This document shows positions 32,048 through 41,709 of a DNA stretch of 64,000 bases, piece by piece. The first letter of the stretch is position 1; each line of letters starts with the position of its first letter. Below the pieces are notes generated by a model that was not told the DNA's origin, did not search any database, and saw nothing but the letters and a program-made list of their open reading frames with translations. Location of the stretch: contig CAKRDD010000006.1 in the NCBI GenBank assembly GCA_934309345.1, positions 62,001 through 126,000 of the forward strand. The letters run 5' to 3'. A program made the translations under genes and the position numbers. The stretch comes from an uncultured Mediterraneibacter sp. Its GTDB lineage: Bacteria; Bacillota; Clostridia; Lachnospirales; Lachnospiraceae.

Positions 32048-33810
32048 GCACAGGAGTGATTAAAAAAGTCGCAGGACCTCTTGTTATCGCAGAGGGAATG
32101 CGTGATGCGAATATGTTTGACGTTGTCCGTGTATCGGAACAGCGTCTGATCGGAGAGATCATTGAGATGCACGGTGACGAGGCATCCATTCAGGTATATG
32201 AAGAGACATCAGGTCTCGGACCTGGAGAACCGGTTGAATCTATGGATGTTCCAATGTCTGTAGAATTAGGACCTGGTCTGATCGCAAGTATTTATGACGG
32301 AATCCAGAGACCACTGGATGATATTATGAAGATTTCCGGAAATAACCTGAAAAGAGGAGTTGAAGTTCCATCTCTTAAGAGAAATCTGAAATGGGAGTTC
32401 GTTCCTACAGTAAAGGTTGGAGATGAAGTAGAAACCGGAGATGTGATCGGTACAGTTCAGGAAACAGTTCTTGTACAGCAGAAGATCATGGTTCCTTACG
32501 GAATTAAAGGAACAATCAAGGAAATCAAAGCCGGAACATTTACAGTAGAAGATATTGTAGCAGTTGTTGAGACAGAAAAGGGTGAAAAAGAATTAACTAT
32601 GATGCAGAAATGGCCGGTTCGTCGTGGTCGTCCGTATAAGAAGAAACTTCCGCCGGAGATGCCGCTTGTAACAGGACAGCGTGTTATCGACACATTTTTC
32701 CCGATTGCCAAGGGCGGTGTTGCAGCGGTTCCGGGACCTTTCGGAAGCGGAAAGACAGTGATCCAGCATCAGCTTGCAAAATGGGCTGAGGCAGATATCG
32801 TTGTATACATCGGATGCGGTGAGCGTGGAAATGAGATGACAGATGTTCTGAATGAGTTCCCGGAACTGAAGGACCCGAAGACAGGACAGCCTTTGATGCA
32901 GAGAACGGTTCTGATTGCAAACACATCAGACATGCCGGTTGCAGCGCGTGAGGCATCTATTTATACAGGAATCACAATTGCAGAATATTTCCGTGATATG
33001 GGATATTCCGTAGCACTTATGGCAGACTCTACATCCCGTTGGGCAGAGGCACTTCGTGAGATGTCAGGACGTCTGGAAGAGATGCCTGGTGAAGAAGGAT
33101 ATCCGGCTTATCTGGGAAGCCGTCTGGCTCAGTTCTATGAGCGTGCCGGACATGTGGTTTCTCTTGGAAAAGAAGGAAGAAAAGGAGCACTTTCCGTTAT
33201 CGGAGCAGTATCTCCTCCGGGTGGTGACACATCCGAGCCGGTATCACAGGCTACACTTCGTATTGTCAAAGTATTCTGGGGACTGGATGCATCTCTGGCA
33301 TATAAGAGACATTTCCCGGCAATCAACTGGCTGAAGAGTTACTCACTGTATCTGGATGATATGGAAAAATGGTTTAACGGTCAGGTCGCAGAAGACTGGA
33401 TGGAAGGCCGTCAGAAGATGATGACACTGCTTCAGGAAGAAGCAGAACTGGAAGAGATTGTTAAGATGGTAGGTATGGATGCACTTTCACCGTCTGACCG
33501 TCTGAAGATGGAGGCTGCAAGATCGATCCGTGAGGATTTCCTACATCAGAATTCTTTCCATGAAGTAGATACGTATACATCATTGAAGAAACAGCACATG
33601 ATGATGGTTCTCGTTAATGAATTCTTTGACAGAGCAACCGATGCATTAAAAGATGGTGCATCACTTCAGAAGCTGATCTCAATGCCGGTCAGAGAGCAGA
33701 TCGGACGTTTTAAATATGTGACGGAAGATAAGCTTGATGAAGAATTTAAACAGGTTGATGAGACGTTAAGTACGCAGATCGCAGCAGCATTTGTAAAGGA
33801 GGAAGGTTAA
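32044..33810 (+). CDS. ntpA: V-type ATPase catalytic subunit A
   Basis: 588 residues. The P-loop GPFGSGKTV lies near residue 233. The catalytic Glu is in GCGERGNEM near 261. The long non-homologous insert (about 110-200) distinguishes A subunits from F-type beta. SPPGGDTSEPV and the DSTSRWAEALREMSGRL block are intact. Start by ATGA overlap after GGAGG. Directly followed by ntpB with no gap. Confidence 0.97.
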   Translation: MSTGVIKKVAGPLVIAEGMRDANMFDVVRVSEQRLIGEIIEMHGDEASIQVYEETSGLGPGEPVESMDVPMSVELGPGLIASIYDGIQRPLDDIMKISGNNLKRGVEVPSLKRNLKWEFVPTVKVGDEVETGDVIGTVQETVLVQQKIMVPYGIKGTIKEIKAGTFTVEDIVAVVETEKGEKELTMMQKWPVRRGRPYKKKLPPEMPLVTGQRVIDTFFPIAKGGVAAVPGPFGSGKTVIQHQLAKWAEADIVVYIGCGERGNEMTDVLNEFPELKDPKTGQPLMQRTVLIANTSDMPVAAREASIYTGITIAEYFRDMGYSVALMADSTSRWAEALREMSGRLEEMPGEEGYPAYLGSRLAQFYERAGHVVSLGKEGRKGALSVIGAVSPPGGDTSEPVSQATLRIVKVFWGLDASLAYKRHFPAINWLKSYSLYLDDMEKWFNGQVAEDWMEGRQKMMTLLQEEAELEEIVKMVGMDALSPSDRLKMEAARSIREDFLHQNSFHEVDTYTSLKKQHMMMVLVNEFFDRATDALKDGASLQKLISMPVREQIGRFKYVTEDKLDEEFKQVDETLSTQIAAAFVKEEG

Positions 33811-35184
33811 ATGCCAAAAGAATATAGAACCATTCAGGAAGTGGCCGGACCTCTGATGCTGGTGCATGGAGTAGAAGGCGTAACATATGATGAACTTGGA
33901 GAAATCGAGCTGGCAAGTGGCGAGACAAGAAGATGTAAAGTTCTGGAAGTGAACGGAAGTGATGTTCTTGTACAGCTGTTTGAAAGTTCAACAGGTATCA
34001 ACCTCTCCAACAGTAAGGTGAGATTCCTTGGACGAAGCATGGAACTTGGTGTGTCAGAAGATATGCTTGGACGTGTCTTTGACGGACTTGGTAATCCAAT
34101 CGATGAAGGTCCACAGATCCTTCCGGATGCCAGAATGGATATCAATGGTCTTCCGATGAATCCGGCGGCCAGATGCTATCCGGAGGAGTTTATCCAGACA
34201 GGAGTATCTGCAATCGACGGACTGAATACACTGGTTCGTGGACAGAAGCTTCCAATCTTTTCAGCATCCGGTCTGCCACATGCACAGCTGGCAGCACAGA
34301 TTGCCCGTCAGGCAAAAGTACTTGGAACAAATGAAAACTTTGCGGTTGTATTTGCCGCTATGGGTATTACGTTCGAGGAGTCTAACTTCTTTATCGAAAG
34401 TTTCCGTGAGACAGGAGCACTGGACAGAACAGTATTGTTCGTCAACCTTGCAAATGACCCGGCAATCGAGCGTATCGCAACGCCACGTATGGCACTGACA
34501 GCAGCGGAATATCTTGCATTTGAAAAGGATATGCATGTCCTTGTTATTCTGACAGATATCACAAACTACGCAGATGCTCTGCGTGAGGTTTCAGCAGCCA
34601 GAAAGGAAGTTCCTGGACGTCGTGGATATCCGGGATATCTGTACACAGACCTTGCGACACTGTATGAAAGAGCAGGACGTCAGAATGGTAAGAAGGGAAG
34701 TATCACAATGATCCCGATCCTGACAATGCCTGAGGATGACAAAACTCATCCAATCCCTGACCTGACAGGATATATCACGGAAGGACAGATCATCTTAAGC
34801 CGTGAGCTTTACAGAAAAGGAGTAACCCCTCCGATTGATGTTCTTCCATCTCTGTCCCGTCTGAAAGATAAAGGAATCGGAGCAGGTAAGACAAGAGCAG
34901 ATCATGCCAATACGATGAACCAGCTGTTTGCCGCTTATGCGCGTGGTAAAGATGCAAAAGAGCTGATGGTTATCTTAGGAGAAGCAGCACTGACAGAAAT
35001 CGACCTGAAATATGCACGTTTCGCAGATGCATTTGAAAAAGAATATGTATCTCAGGGATATCAGACAGACCGAAGCATTGAGGAAACATTGAATATCGGC
35101 TGGAAGCTGCTCCGCATGCTGCCGCGTACCGAACTCAAACGAATTGACGATAAATATCTGGATGAATATTACGATAAAGAGTAA
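33811..35184 (+). CDS. ntpB: V-type ATPase regulatory subunit B
   Basis: 457 residues, the non-catalytic nucleotide-interface subunit. It lacks a Walker A P-loop (the equivalent is SASGLPHAQLAAQ), as expected. PGRRGYPGYLYTDLATLYERAG and LPSLSRLKDKGIGAGKTRADH are typical. AAGGAGGAAGG precedes its ATG inside the end of ntpA. Confidence 0.97.
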   Translation: MPKEYRTIQEVAGPLMLVHGVEGVTYDELGEIELASGETRRCKVLEVNGSDVLVQLFESSTGINLSNSKVRFLGRSMELGVSEDMLGRVFDGLGNPIDEGPQILPDARMDINGLPMNPAARCYPEEFIQTGVSAIDGLNTLVRGQKLPIFSASGLPHAQLAAQIARQAKVLGTNENFAVVFAAMGITFEESNFFIESFRETGALDRTVLFVNLANDPAIERIATPRMALTAAEYLAFEKDMHVLVILTDITNYADALREVSAARKEVPGRRGYPGYLYTDLATLYERAGRQNGKKGSITMIPILTMPEDDKTHPIPDLTGYITEGQIILSRELYRKGVTPPIDVLPSLSRLKDKGIGAGKTRADHANTMNQLFAAYARGKDAKELMVILGEAALTEIDLKYARFADAFEKEYVSQGYQTDRSIEETLNIGWKLLRMLPRTELKRIDDKYLDEYYDKE

Positions 35185-35227
35185 GAACAGACAGAATGAT
35201 CGAAGATAGAAAGAGGAGGTGGCGGTA

Positions 35228-35890
35228 TTGGCTGCGAAACAAGTGAATCCAACCCGTATGGAACTGACCCGTTTGAAGAAAAAGCGGATCACAGCCATTC
35301 GTGGTCACAAGCTTTTGAAAGATAAGCGTGATGAGCTGATGCGCCAGTATCTGGATCTTGTCCGGGAAAATATGGAAGTGAGACTTCGTGTAGAAGAAGG
35401 AATCCTCTCTGCGAACCGCAATTTTGTTATTGCCCGGGCCGGAATGTCAGAGGCAGCACTGAATACTGCACTGATGGCTCCGAAGCAGGAAGTTGGACTT
35501 ATAGTTGATGAGAAGAATGTTATGAGTGTTGAGATTCCGACCTTCACATCCAAGACAAGAACAGCGGATGAAAATGATATCTATTCTTATGGATTTGCAT
35601 TTACTTCCAGCGATCTTGATGGAGCAGTGAAGTCTTTATCAGACATCCTCCCGGATATGATCCGACTTGCAGAATGTGAGAAAGCATGTCAGCTGATGGC
35701 GGCAGAGATTGAGAAGACAAGACGTCGTGTAAATGCACTGGAGCATGTTATCATCCCGGAGACAGAGGAAAGTATCAAATACATTACGATGAAACTGGAT
35801 GAGAATGAACGTAGTACACAGATCCGACTGATGAAAGTGAAAGATATGATGCTCGAAGAGGCGCATCATTACAAAGAAAAAGAGGCGTAA
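35228..35890 (+). CDS. ntpD: V-type ATPase subunit D (central shaft)
   Basis: About 220 residues, a long antiparallel coiled coil forming the rotor axle. The opening VNPTRMELTRLKKKRITAIRGHKLLKDKRDEL block is the family hallmark, and ALEHVIIPETEESIKYI is the C-terminal counterpart. AGGAGG at 35214 sits eight bases before TTG 35228; the GTG at 35219 overlaps that site. Last gene of the operon. Confidence 0.94.
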   Translation: MAAKQVNPTRMELTRLKKKRITAIRGHKLLKDKRDELMRQYLDLVRENMEVRLRVEEGILSANRNFVIARAGMSEAALNTALMAPKQEVGLIVDEKNVMSVEIPTFTSKTRTADENDIYSYGFAFTSSDLDGAVKSLSDILPDMIRLAECEKACQLMAAEIEKTRRRVNALEHVIIPETEESIKYITMKLDENERSTQIRLMKVKDMMLEEAHHYKEKEA

Positions 35891-35905
35891 CTATTAAAAA
35901 TAAAA

Positions 35906-35972
35906 AAGAACATGACCAGGGAACAAAGGCTTCTGTTTAAGGAGTTTTGAAACTGTGGGTCATGTTCTTTTT
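35906..35972 (+). terminator. Terminator of the V-type ATPase operon
   Basis: AAGAACATGACC pairs perfectly with GGTCATGTTCTT across a 40-base loop, followed by a T-run. Confidence 0.85.
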
Positions 35973-35984
35973 CATGTTCAAATC

Positions 35985-36041
35985 TAAAAATGCAAGCATT
36001 TTACATCTTTTTTGAAATTTTGCTTGGCTCTGAACAGTTAC
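35985..36041. repeat. Half copy of the 140-bp inverted-repeat element
   Basis: It matches 4155-4215 closely, from TAAAAATGCAAGCATTTTAC through GGCTCTGAACAGTTAC, and ends at the same base (GTTAC). The left half is missing. It sits between the V-type operon terminator and the convergent TetR gene. Confidence 0.75.
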
Positions 36042-36053
36042 AAATGCAAAACA

Positions 36054-36632
36054 TTATACAAGAATTTTAGATTGCAGAAGATCTGTTAAAAGCTGTCTTG
36101 CTCCGGCCTGAACCTGTTCTAACGGTACCTTTGATGCATAAGACTCACTGATAAATCCGAACAGACCAAAGCAGATGAATCCGGCAATCTGTCTTGCAGA
36201 ATATTTTAAAGAATGAGAAGCTCTCAGCTTATCCGTATGAGATTCTACCGTGTCTAAAAGGATCCGATAAAATCGAAAAGCAAGATAAGGATTTGTCTCC
36301 GGTACGACATGCCGGAAAAAATCATAACGTTCATAGTAAAGAGACAAAATACTGTCCAAAACGTTCAGATATCCCTGTGTGAGATTGTTTTCGGGATTGT
36401 TTTCCTCTTGTCTGCGCTTGTATCCTTCTTTTCCAATAATCAACATATCATTGAAAATGTCGTCAAGGAGGGCAAATTTATCCTTATAATGTGTGTAGAA
36501 AGTGATCCGGCTGATACTGGCAATCTTACATAATTCCGTGATTGAAATTACATCAAAAGCCTGTGTGGACAAAAGCTTTAAAAGAGCAGACTTTAAAGCA
36601 CGTTTTGTTTTGGTGATACGCTTATCTTCCAT
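36054..36632 (-). CDS. TetR/AcrR-family transcriptional regulator
   Basis: 192 residues. The N-terminal DNA-binding domain has TKRALKSALLKLLSTQAFDVISITELCKIASISRITFYTHYKDKFALL split around residues 8-55, the classic TetR helix-turn-helix with the 'FYxHYKDK' motif. The C-terminal ligand domain is of the TetR_C_7/DhaS-like type. It probably regulates itself or the divergent deacetylase; the 350-bp gap (36633-36979) has no clear operator that I can point to. The ligand is unknown. Confidence 0.88.
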   Translation of the reverse strand: MEDKRITKTKRALKSALLKLLSTQAFDVISITELCKIASISRITFYTHYKDKFALLDDIFNDMLIIGKEGYKRRQEENNPENNLTQGYLNVLDSILSLYYERYDFFRHVVPETNPYLAFRFYRILLDTVESHTDKLRASHSLKYSARQIAGFICFGLFGFISESYASKVPLEQVQAGARQLLTDLLQSKILV

Positions 36633-36979
36633 TGCGGATATTCTCCTTTCTGTGTTCTGTGGCAGATCATACGAATGAGGTGTTTGCTTATCTGTAAAGT
36701 TATTTTAACACTTGTAAAGAAAATGGTCAAATACGGCTGGATGAGATTCATTGTTGATCTCGTGTGGTGTGAACCGTAGTGCAGGATAGTGAGTAACAGA
36801 AATGTAACATTTTTCGAATAATTCTTAATGAATCATTACTACATATTTAAGAAGTATGGTTTATAATAAATATAATCATGCGGATATTGTATGCGAAAGA
36901 TGCTGGAAACAGTGATGTCAGTAATATCCGTAAGAAAAAGAGCGTTGTTTACAGTAACGCAGAGGGATTGGGAGAACGA

Positions 36980-37942
36980 ATGCAGCAAAAGATAAAGGAA
37001 ATGTTGATAAAGATAAAAGATGTACTGGTGAGTGTCTGGCATAGTTATAAAAGAATGCGGCAGGAGAATAATATTTATTTCAATATACTGGTAGGTCTTG
37101 TATTTTTTGCAATTGTCGGAACGGGTGTATGCATGGTGGCAAATGCGCGGGAAGCAGCAGCTTTACGACAGGTAGAAATACAGAAAGAGAAAGAAGCACA
37201 AGAGAAGAAAAAAGCTGAAGAAGAAGCGAAAAAAGCAGAAGAGGCAGCAAAGGCAGAAAGAGATAAGTCCATGTCTCTTCAGCCGGGAGTTGCAGTTGGA
37301 ACAATGGACCCGCAGGATGATGAGAAAGTCGTTTATCTGACATTTGATGATGGTCCGTCTGCAAATACGCAGCGTGTGCTTGATATTCTGGATCAGTATG
37401 ATGCGAAAGCTACCTTTTTCATTACTGCTCAACAGCCGGATTATTTCCCTATGATCAAGAAGGTTTATGATGAGGGACATACAATTGGACTTCACAGCTA
37501 TACGCATGAATATGATCAGGTTTATGCATCTGTGGATGCCTATTTTGATGATCTTGAGAAAATTGGAGAAGTGGCAAAGGAACAGCTTGGATTTGTTCCA
37601 TGCTTTATCCGTTTTCCGGGAGGTGCATCGAATTCTATTTCAAAAAAATACTCAGCAGGAATCATGACACAGTTGACACAGCAGGTACTGGATAAGGGAT
37701 ACCAGTATTATGACTGGAATGTGAGCAGTGGAGACGGAGGAACGGTTACGGCAGATCAGATCATCGCACAGTCAGAGACGGATGAGTATACCAAGGTAAT
37801 GCTCCTGTTCCATGACACAGAGGCGAAAGAGTCTACCATCCAGGCACTTCCGACAGTGATGGAATATTATAAGAATCTGGGGTATTCTTTCAAGGCGATC
37901 GACCGGGAGAGTCTGGTGGTGCATCATTCAGTGAATAATTAG
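36980..37942 (+). CDS. Membrane-anchored polysaccharide deacetylase (NodB domain)
   Basis: About 320 residues. An N-terminal anchor (FNILVGLVFFAIVGTGVCMV, about 36-55) is followed by a Lys/Glu/Ala coiled coil, then a NodB domain. TFDDGP (D123, D124) and HSYTH (H172, H176) provide the metal site, and the RFPGG and LLFHD motifs complete the fold. It likely removes acetyl groups from peptidoglycan GlcNAc on the outside, protecting against lysozyme. The frame is open to an ATG at 36878, but that lies directly after TATAAT-like -10 sequences; GGGAG before ATG 36980 is the better start. Confidence 0.88.
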   Translation: MQQKIKEMLIKIKDVLVSVWHSYKRMRQENNIYFNILVGLVFFAIVGTGVCMVANAREAAALRQVEIQKEKEAQEKKKAEEEAKKAEEAAKAERDKSMSLQPGVAVGTMDPQDDEKVVYLTFDDGPSANTQRVLDILDQYDAKATFFITAQQPDYFPMIKKVYDEGHTIGLHSYTHEYDQVYASVDAYFDDLEKIGEVAKEQLGFVPCFIRFPGGASNSISKKYSAGIMTQLTQQVLDKGYQYYDWNVSSGDGGTVTADQIIAQSETDEYTKVMLLFHDTEAKESTIQALPTVMEYYKNLGYSFKAIDRESLVVHHSVNN

Positions 37943-37953
37943 AAAATAACAGA

Positions 37954-38007
37954 GAAAGAAAAGCAGGAGTTGGCTGTAAAGAAGAGCAGTCGACTCCTTT
38001 TCTTTCC
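37954..38007 (+). terminator. Rho-independent terminator
   Basis: GAAAGAAAAG..GGAGT pairs with ACTCC..TTTTCTTTC. It separates the deacetylase from the next gene. Confidence 0.7.
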
Positions 38008-38009
38008 TA

Positions 38010-38018
38010 TGGTATAAT
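38010..38018 (+). promoter_or_regulatory. Extended -10 promoter of the TetM-like gene
   Basis: TGGTATAAT at 38010-38018 with no clear -35. It overlaps an in-frame TTG at 38018, which rules that codon out as the start. Confidence 0.65.
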
Positions 38019-38053
38019 TGAAAAACGAGAAAACAATGAAAGGGGCAGATTTT

Positions 38054-40807
38054 ATGGGGAATAACTCAGAAAATAAGCCGGACAGATATATAAATATAGG
38101 GATTGTAGCGCATGTGGATGCCGGAAAGACGACATTGTCAGAAAGTATGCTCTACCACGCCGGGGCAATCAGGAAGCTTGGCAGAGTGGATCATAAAGAT
38201 GCATTTTTAGATACAGATCAGATGGAAAGAGAACGTGGGATCACTATTTTTTCCAAGCAGGCAGTATTCCGGTGGAAGGATCGCACAATTACACTTCTTG
38301 ATACACCGGGACATGTGGACTTTTCTGCGGAGATGGAACGCGTTCTGCAGGTTCTGGATTGCGCAGTGCTTGTTGTCAGTGGAGCAGATGGTGTGCAGGG
38401 ACATACACAGACACTATGGAAATTATTAAAAAGATATCACATTCCGACCTTTCTTTTTGTGAATAAAATGGATCAGGAAGGAACGGATGGTGAAAAACTT
38501 CTGAAAGAACTCCGCAAGCGTTTTGGGGAAAATGTCGTTCCATTTGAGGATATCATGACAGAATCCGACTGCCCGGGGGGAAAAGTATATTTACATACGA
38601 AAGAGGGCGCAGTGGAAGATGTGTTGGAAGAGCTGGCTGTCTGTGAAGATGATATGATGGAAGAATATCTGGAAGAGGGAAGAATCTCTCTGGATAAAGT
38701 ACAAAAAGCGATTGCAGACCGTCAGGTATTTCCATGTTATTTTGGTTCGGCACTACATTCTCAAGGCGTGGAAGAACTTTTGGATGGACTTGATTTTTAT
38801 ATGAAAGATAAGACTTATCCGGCAGAGTTTGGGGCAAAAGTTTATAAGATCGCAAGGGACAATCAGGGAAACCGTCTGACTTATCTGAAAGTGACAGGTG
38901 GCAGACTGAAAGTAAAAGATGTAGTGGAAGGATTGAATGAAAAGATCAATCAGATCAGGATCTACTCCGGTGAGAAATTTGAGGCTGTCCAGGAAGTAGA
39001 AGCCGGAAGAGTATGTGCAGTGACAGGATTGGAAAACACAAGACCCGGGCAGGGAATCGGAGCAGAAGAAGAGTCCGATTTACCGGTATTAGAACCGGTA
39101 TTGACATACCAGATCATTCTTCCGGATGACTGTGATGTACATAAGATGCTTTTGAATCTAAAGATTTTAGAGGAAGAAGAACCAGAACTTCATATTGTAT
39201 GGGAAGAACAGACTTCTGAGATTCATGTACAGCTGATGGGAGATGTGCAGATTGAGATTCTGCAACGTATGATAAAGGAACGTTTTGGTGTGTTGGTAGA
39301 ATTCGGTGAAGGAAGTATTGTTTACAAAGAGACAATCACAGCACCGATAGAAGGTGTGGGACACTTTGAACCGCTTCGTCATTATGCAGAAGTACATCTG
39401 CGTCTGGAACCGGGAGAACGTGGATCTGGAATGCAGTTTGCAGCAGAGTGCAGTGAAGATATTCTGGACAGAAACTGGCAGAGGCTTGTTCTGACACATC
39501 TGGAAGAGAAAGAACACAAGGGAGTGCTGACAGGTTCACCAATCACGGATATGAAGATTACGTTGACTTCCGGACGTGCACATCAGAAACATACGGAAGG
39601 CGGAGATTTCCGTCAGGCAACCTATCGTGCAGTGCGTCAGGGATTAAAGAAAGCAGACAGCATTCTTCTGGAGCCATATTATGAATTTCGAATGGAACTT
39701 CCATCAGAAAATGTAGGACGGGCTATGACAGATATCCAAAATATGTTCGGTAAATTCGGAACACCGATGATTGAAGAAGAGACAACCGTGCTGACAGGAA
39801 GTGCACCGGTGTCCCTGATGCGTGGATATCAGAAAGAATTCACTGTCTATACAGGTGGACGTGGAAGAATGGCAGTTTCGCTGAAAGGTTATGATGTCTG
39901 TCATAATCAGGAAGAAGTTCTGGCAGCGTCAACCTATGATTCAGAGGCAGATCTGGCGAATCCGACAGGTTCTGTATTCTGTGCACATGGAGCAGGATTT
40001 GTTGTGGATTGGGATGAAGTTGAAGAATATATGCATATGGAGCATACACTGGAATCAGGAAATGATGATGAAATGGATGTGATGGAGGTGACACTTCCAA
40101 AACGCAGGCACTCCAGTATTGAACTGACACAGGAAGAGCTGGATGCAATCTATGTCCGTACACCGGATCCGAAGAAGAATCGTTCTACAGGTCCTGTGAC
40201 TGTCAGGTCAAAAGAGAAGACAAGAGAGCCGGGAAGTGCTTACCAGGATCCGAAGTGGGAAGCGCGTCGGAGAGCAAAAGCCGGAACAGAAGAATATCTT
40301 CTGGTAGATGGTTATAATATAATTTTTTCATGGGAGGAACTGAAAGAACTTTCAGAAAGAGATATTGGTGCAGCAAGAGGAAAGCTTGCAGATATTCTGA
40401 GTAACTATCAGGGATTCCGCAAATGTACCCTGATCCTTGTTTATGATGCTTATAAAGTAGAGGGGAATCCGGGTGAAGTGATGAAATATCATAACATTTA
40501 TATCGTCTATACAAAAGAAGCAGAAACAGCAGATCAATATATTGAGAAGACAGTCCGCAGGATTGCGAAGAATGCAGATGTAACAGTAGCAACATCAGAT
40601 GGACTTGAACAGGTGATCATCATGGGGCAGGGGGCTCACAGAATGTCTGCGCCAGGTCTGAAAGAAGAGGTCGAGTTAGCATTAAAAGAACTCAGGGGAG
40701 AGCATCTGGGCAGGCAGGTGAATCTGAAAAATTATCTTCTGGATTATCTGGATGAGGAAACCGCAAAACAGATGGAAGAAATCCGCCTGGGAAAAGAAAA
40801 GTGTTAA
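38054..40807 (+). CDS. TetM-like translational GTPase fused to NYN/Rae1-like RNase domain
   Basis: About 917 residues. Residues 1-640 are an EF-G/TetM-type factor: G1 AHVDAGKTT, G3 DTPGHVDF, G4 NKMDQ, then EF-G-like domains II-V (GRMAVSLKGYDV near 610). A linker follows. From about 745 to the end is an NYN/PIN-type RNase domain like YacP/Rae1, with the acidic residues in LLVDGYNII, ETADQYIEK and TSDGLEQ all present. Rae1 cuts mRNA in the ribosomal A site and TetM works at the same place, so the fusion could bring an RNase to stalled ribosomes. True TetM is about 640 residues; the extension makes a plain resistance role less likely. AAAGGGG before ATG 38054 sets the start. Confidence 0.85.
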   Translation: MGNNSENKPDRYINIGIVAHVDAGKTTLSESMLYHAGAIRKLGRVDHKDAFLDTDQMERERGITIFSKQAVFRWKDRTITLLDTPGHVDFSAEMERVLQVLDCAVLVVSGADGVQGHTQTLWKLLKRYHIPTFLFVNKMDQEGTDGEKLLKELRKRFGENVVPFEDIMTESDCPGGKVYLHTKEGAVEDVLEELAVCEDDMMEEYLEEGRISLDKVQKAIADRQVFPCYFGSALHSQGVEELLDGLDFYMKDKTYPAEFGAKVYKIARDNQGNRLTYLKVTGGRLKVKDVVEGLNEKINQIRIYSGEKFEAVQEVEAGRVCAVTGLENTRPGQGIGAEEESDLPVLEPVLTYQIILPDDCDVHKMLLNLKILEEEEPELHIVWEEQTSEIHVQLMGDVQIEILQRMIKERFGVLVEFGEGSIVYKETITAPIEGVGHFEPLRHYAEVHLRLEPGERGSGMQFAAECSEDILDRNWQRLVLTHLEEKEHKGVLTGSPITDMKITLTSGRAHQKHTEGGDFRQATYRAVRQGLKKADSILLEPYYEFRMELPSENVGRAMTDIQNMFGKFGTPMIEEETTVLTGSAPVSLMRGYQKEFTVYTGGRGRMAVSLKGYDVCHNQEEVLAASTYDSEADLANPTGSVFCAHGAGFVVDWDEVEEYMHMEHTLESGNDDEMDVMEVTLPKRRHSSIELTQEELDAIYVRTPDPKKNRSTGPVTVRSKEKTREPGSAYQDPKWEARRRAKAGTEEYLLVDGYNIIFSWEELKELSERDIGAARGKLADILSNYQGFRKCTLILVYDAYKVEGNPGEVMKYHNIYIVYTKEAETADQYIEKTVRRIAKNADVTVATSDGLEQVIIMGQGAHRMSAPGLKEEVELALKELRGEHLGRQVNLKNYLLDYLDEETAKQMEEIRLGKEKC

Positions 40808-40945
40808 TTTTTAATGAAGTTACAAGTTTTTTGATGCTATTAATGTTATGATATAGAAAATAAGGTCGCAAAAGGAACAAGTGAGCAAATTGGTCAGTGC
40901 TCAGTGAAAGTGAGAATTGTGACTTACGAAAGCGAGGTAGAGATG

Positions 40946-41698
40946 ATGAGATGTATGAACTGTTATCAGGAGATACCGGATAGCTGTAAATTCTGCCCGA
41001 ATTGCGGGGCGAAGCAACCGGTACAGAAGATGGAACCTGTATCACAGGTGAAGGAAGAGACAACAGATAACATAACAGAAGATACAGCAGAGGAACAGCA
41101 GCTGGAAGAAAAAGTACAGCAAGAAGATGTGCAGCCGGCAGAAAAAGTACAGCCAGAAGAAGATGTGCAGCCGGCAGAAAAAGTGCAGCCGACAGAACCA
41201 ACACAGCCAGCGGATGTGGCAGGTTCATATCAGAGTGATCCATACAAAAGTGTGAATCAGGAGCAGAATACTTCCTATGGTGAACCAAATAACTATGAGT
41301 ATGGACAGGGGTATGGTCAGCAAAATCAGAATTATAACCAGCAGAATCAGAATTATACTCAGCAGGATCCAAACTATGGTCAGCAGAACCAGGGATATTA
41401 TCAGCAGAATAATTTCAATGGAATGACACAGAAGCCAGTGAACTGGGTTCCATATCTTATATTATCGATTATTTCAACGTTATGTTGCTGCCTTCCATTT
41501 GGTGTAGTGGGAATCGTGTTCTCGGCAAAGATCAATAGTGCTATGATGGCAGGAAATCTTGAAGAAGCACAGAATAATGCGAAGATGGCAAGAATCTGGA
41601 TTATCGTATCCTTTGCAATTGGTATTCTCACATGGTTGATCTACATGGTTCTGATCGTGACAGGAGCAGTTTCCGGTTCAGCTTATTACTATTATTAA
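40946..41698 (+). CDS. Zinc-ribbon and CD225/dispanin membrane protein
   Basis: About 250 residues. Residues 1-25 are a zinc ribbon (CxxC ... CKFCPNCG). Residues 30-100 are Glu/Val/Gln/Pro repeats (EDVQPAEKVQP twice), and 110-165 a Gln/Asn/Tyr-rich tract of 'YxQQNQN' units. Residues 168-250 hold two membrane segments with LCCCLPFGVVGIVFSAKIN and EEAQNNAKMARIW, the dispanin/IFITM signature. AGGTAG before tandem ATGs at 40943/40946 favours 40946. The function of bacterial dispanins is unknown. The DUF2752 gene follows at once. Confidence 0.82.
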   Translation: MRCMNCYQEIPDSCKFCPNCGAKQPVQKMEPVSQVKEETTDNITEDTAEEQQLEEKVQQEDVQPAEKVQPEEDVQPAEKVQPTEPTQPADVAGSYQSDPYKSVNQEQNTSYGEPNNYEYGQGYGQQNQNYNQQNQNYTQQDPNYGQQNQGYYQQNNFNGMTQKPVNWVPYLILSIISTLCCCLPFGVVGIVFSAKINSAMMAGNLEEAQNNAKMARIWIIVSFAIGILTWLIYMVLIVTGAVSGSAYYYY

Positions 41699-41709
41699 AA
41701 AGTGAGCGG

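Noticed and set aside
36878..36979. N-terminal extension of the polysaccharide deacetylase
   Set aside because: The ATG at 36878 directly follows -10-like TATAAT sequences and lacks a ribosome site; 36980 has one.
38054..40807. Tetracycline-resistance gene
   Set aside because: The GTPase part is TetM-like, but the C-terminal RNase domain, core-genome setting and absence of mobile elements argue against calling it a tet gene.
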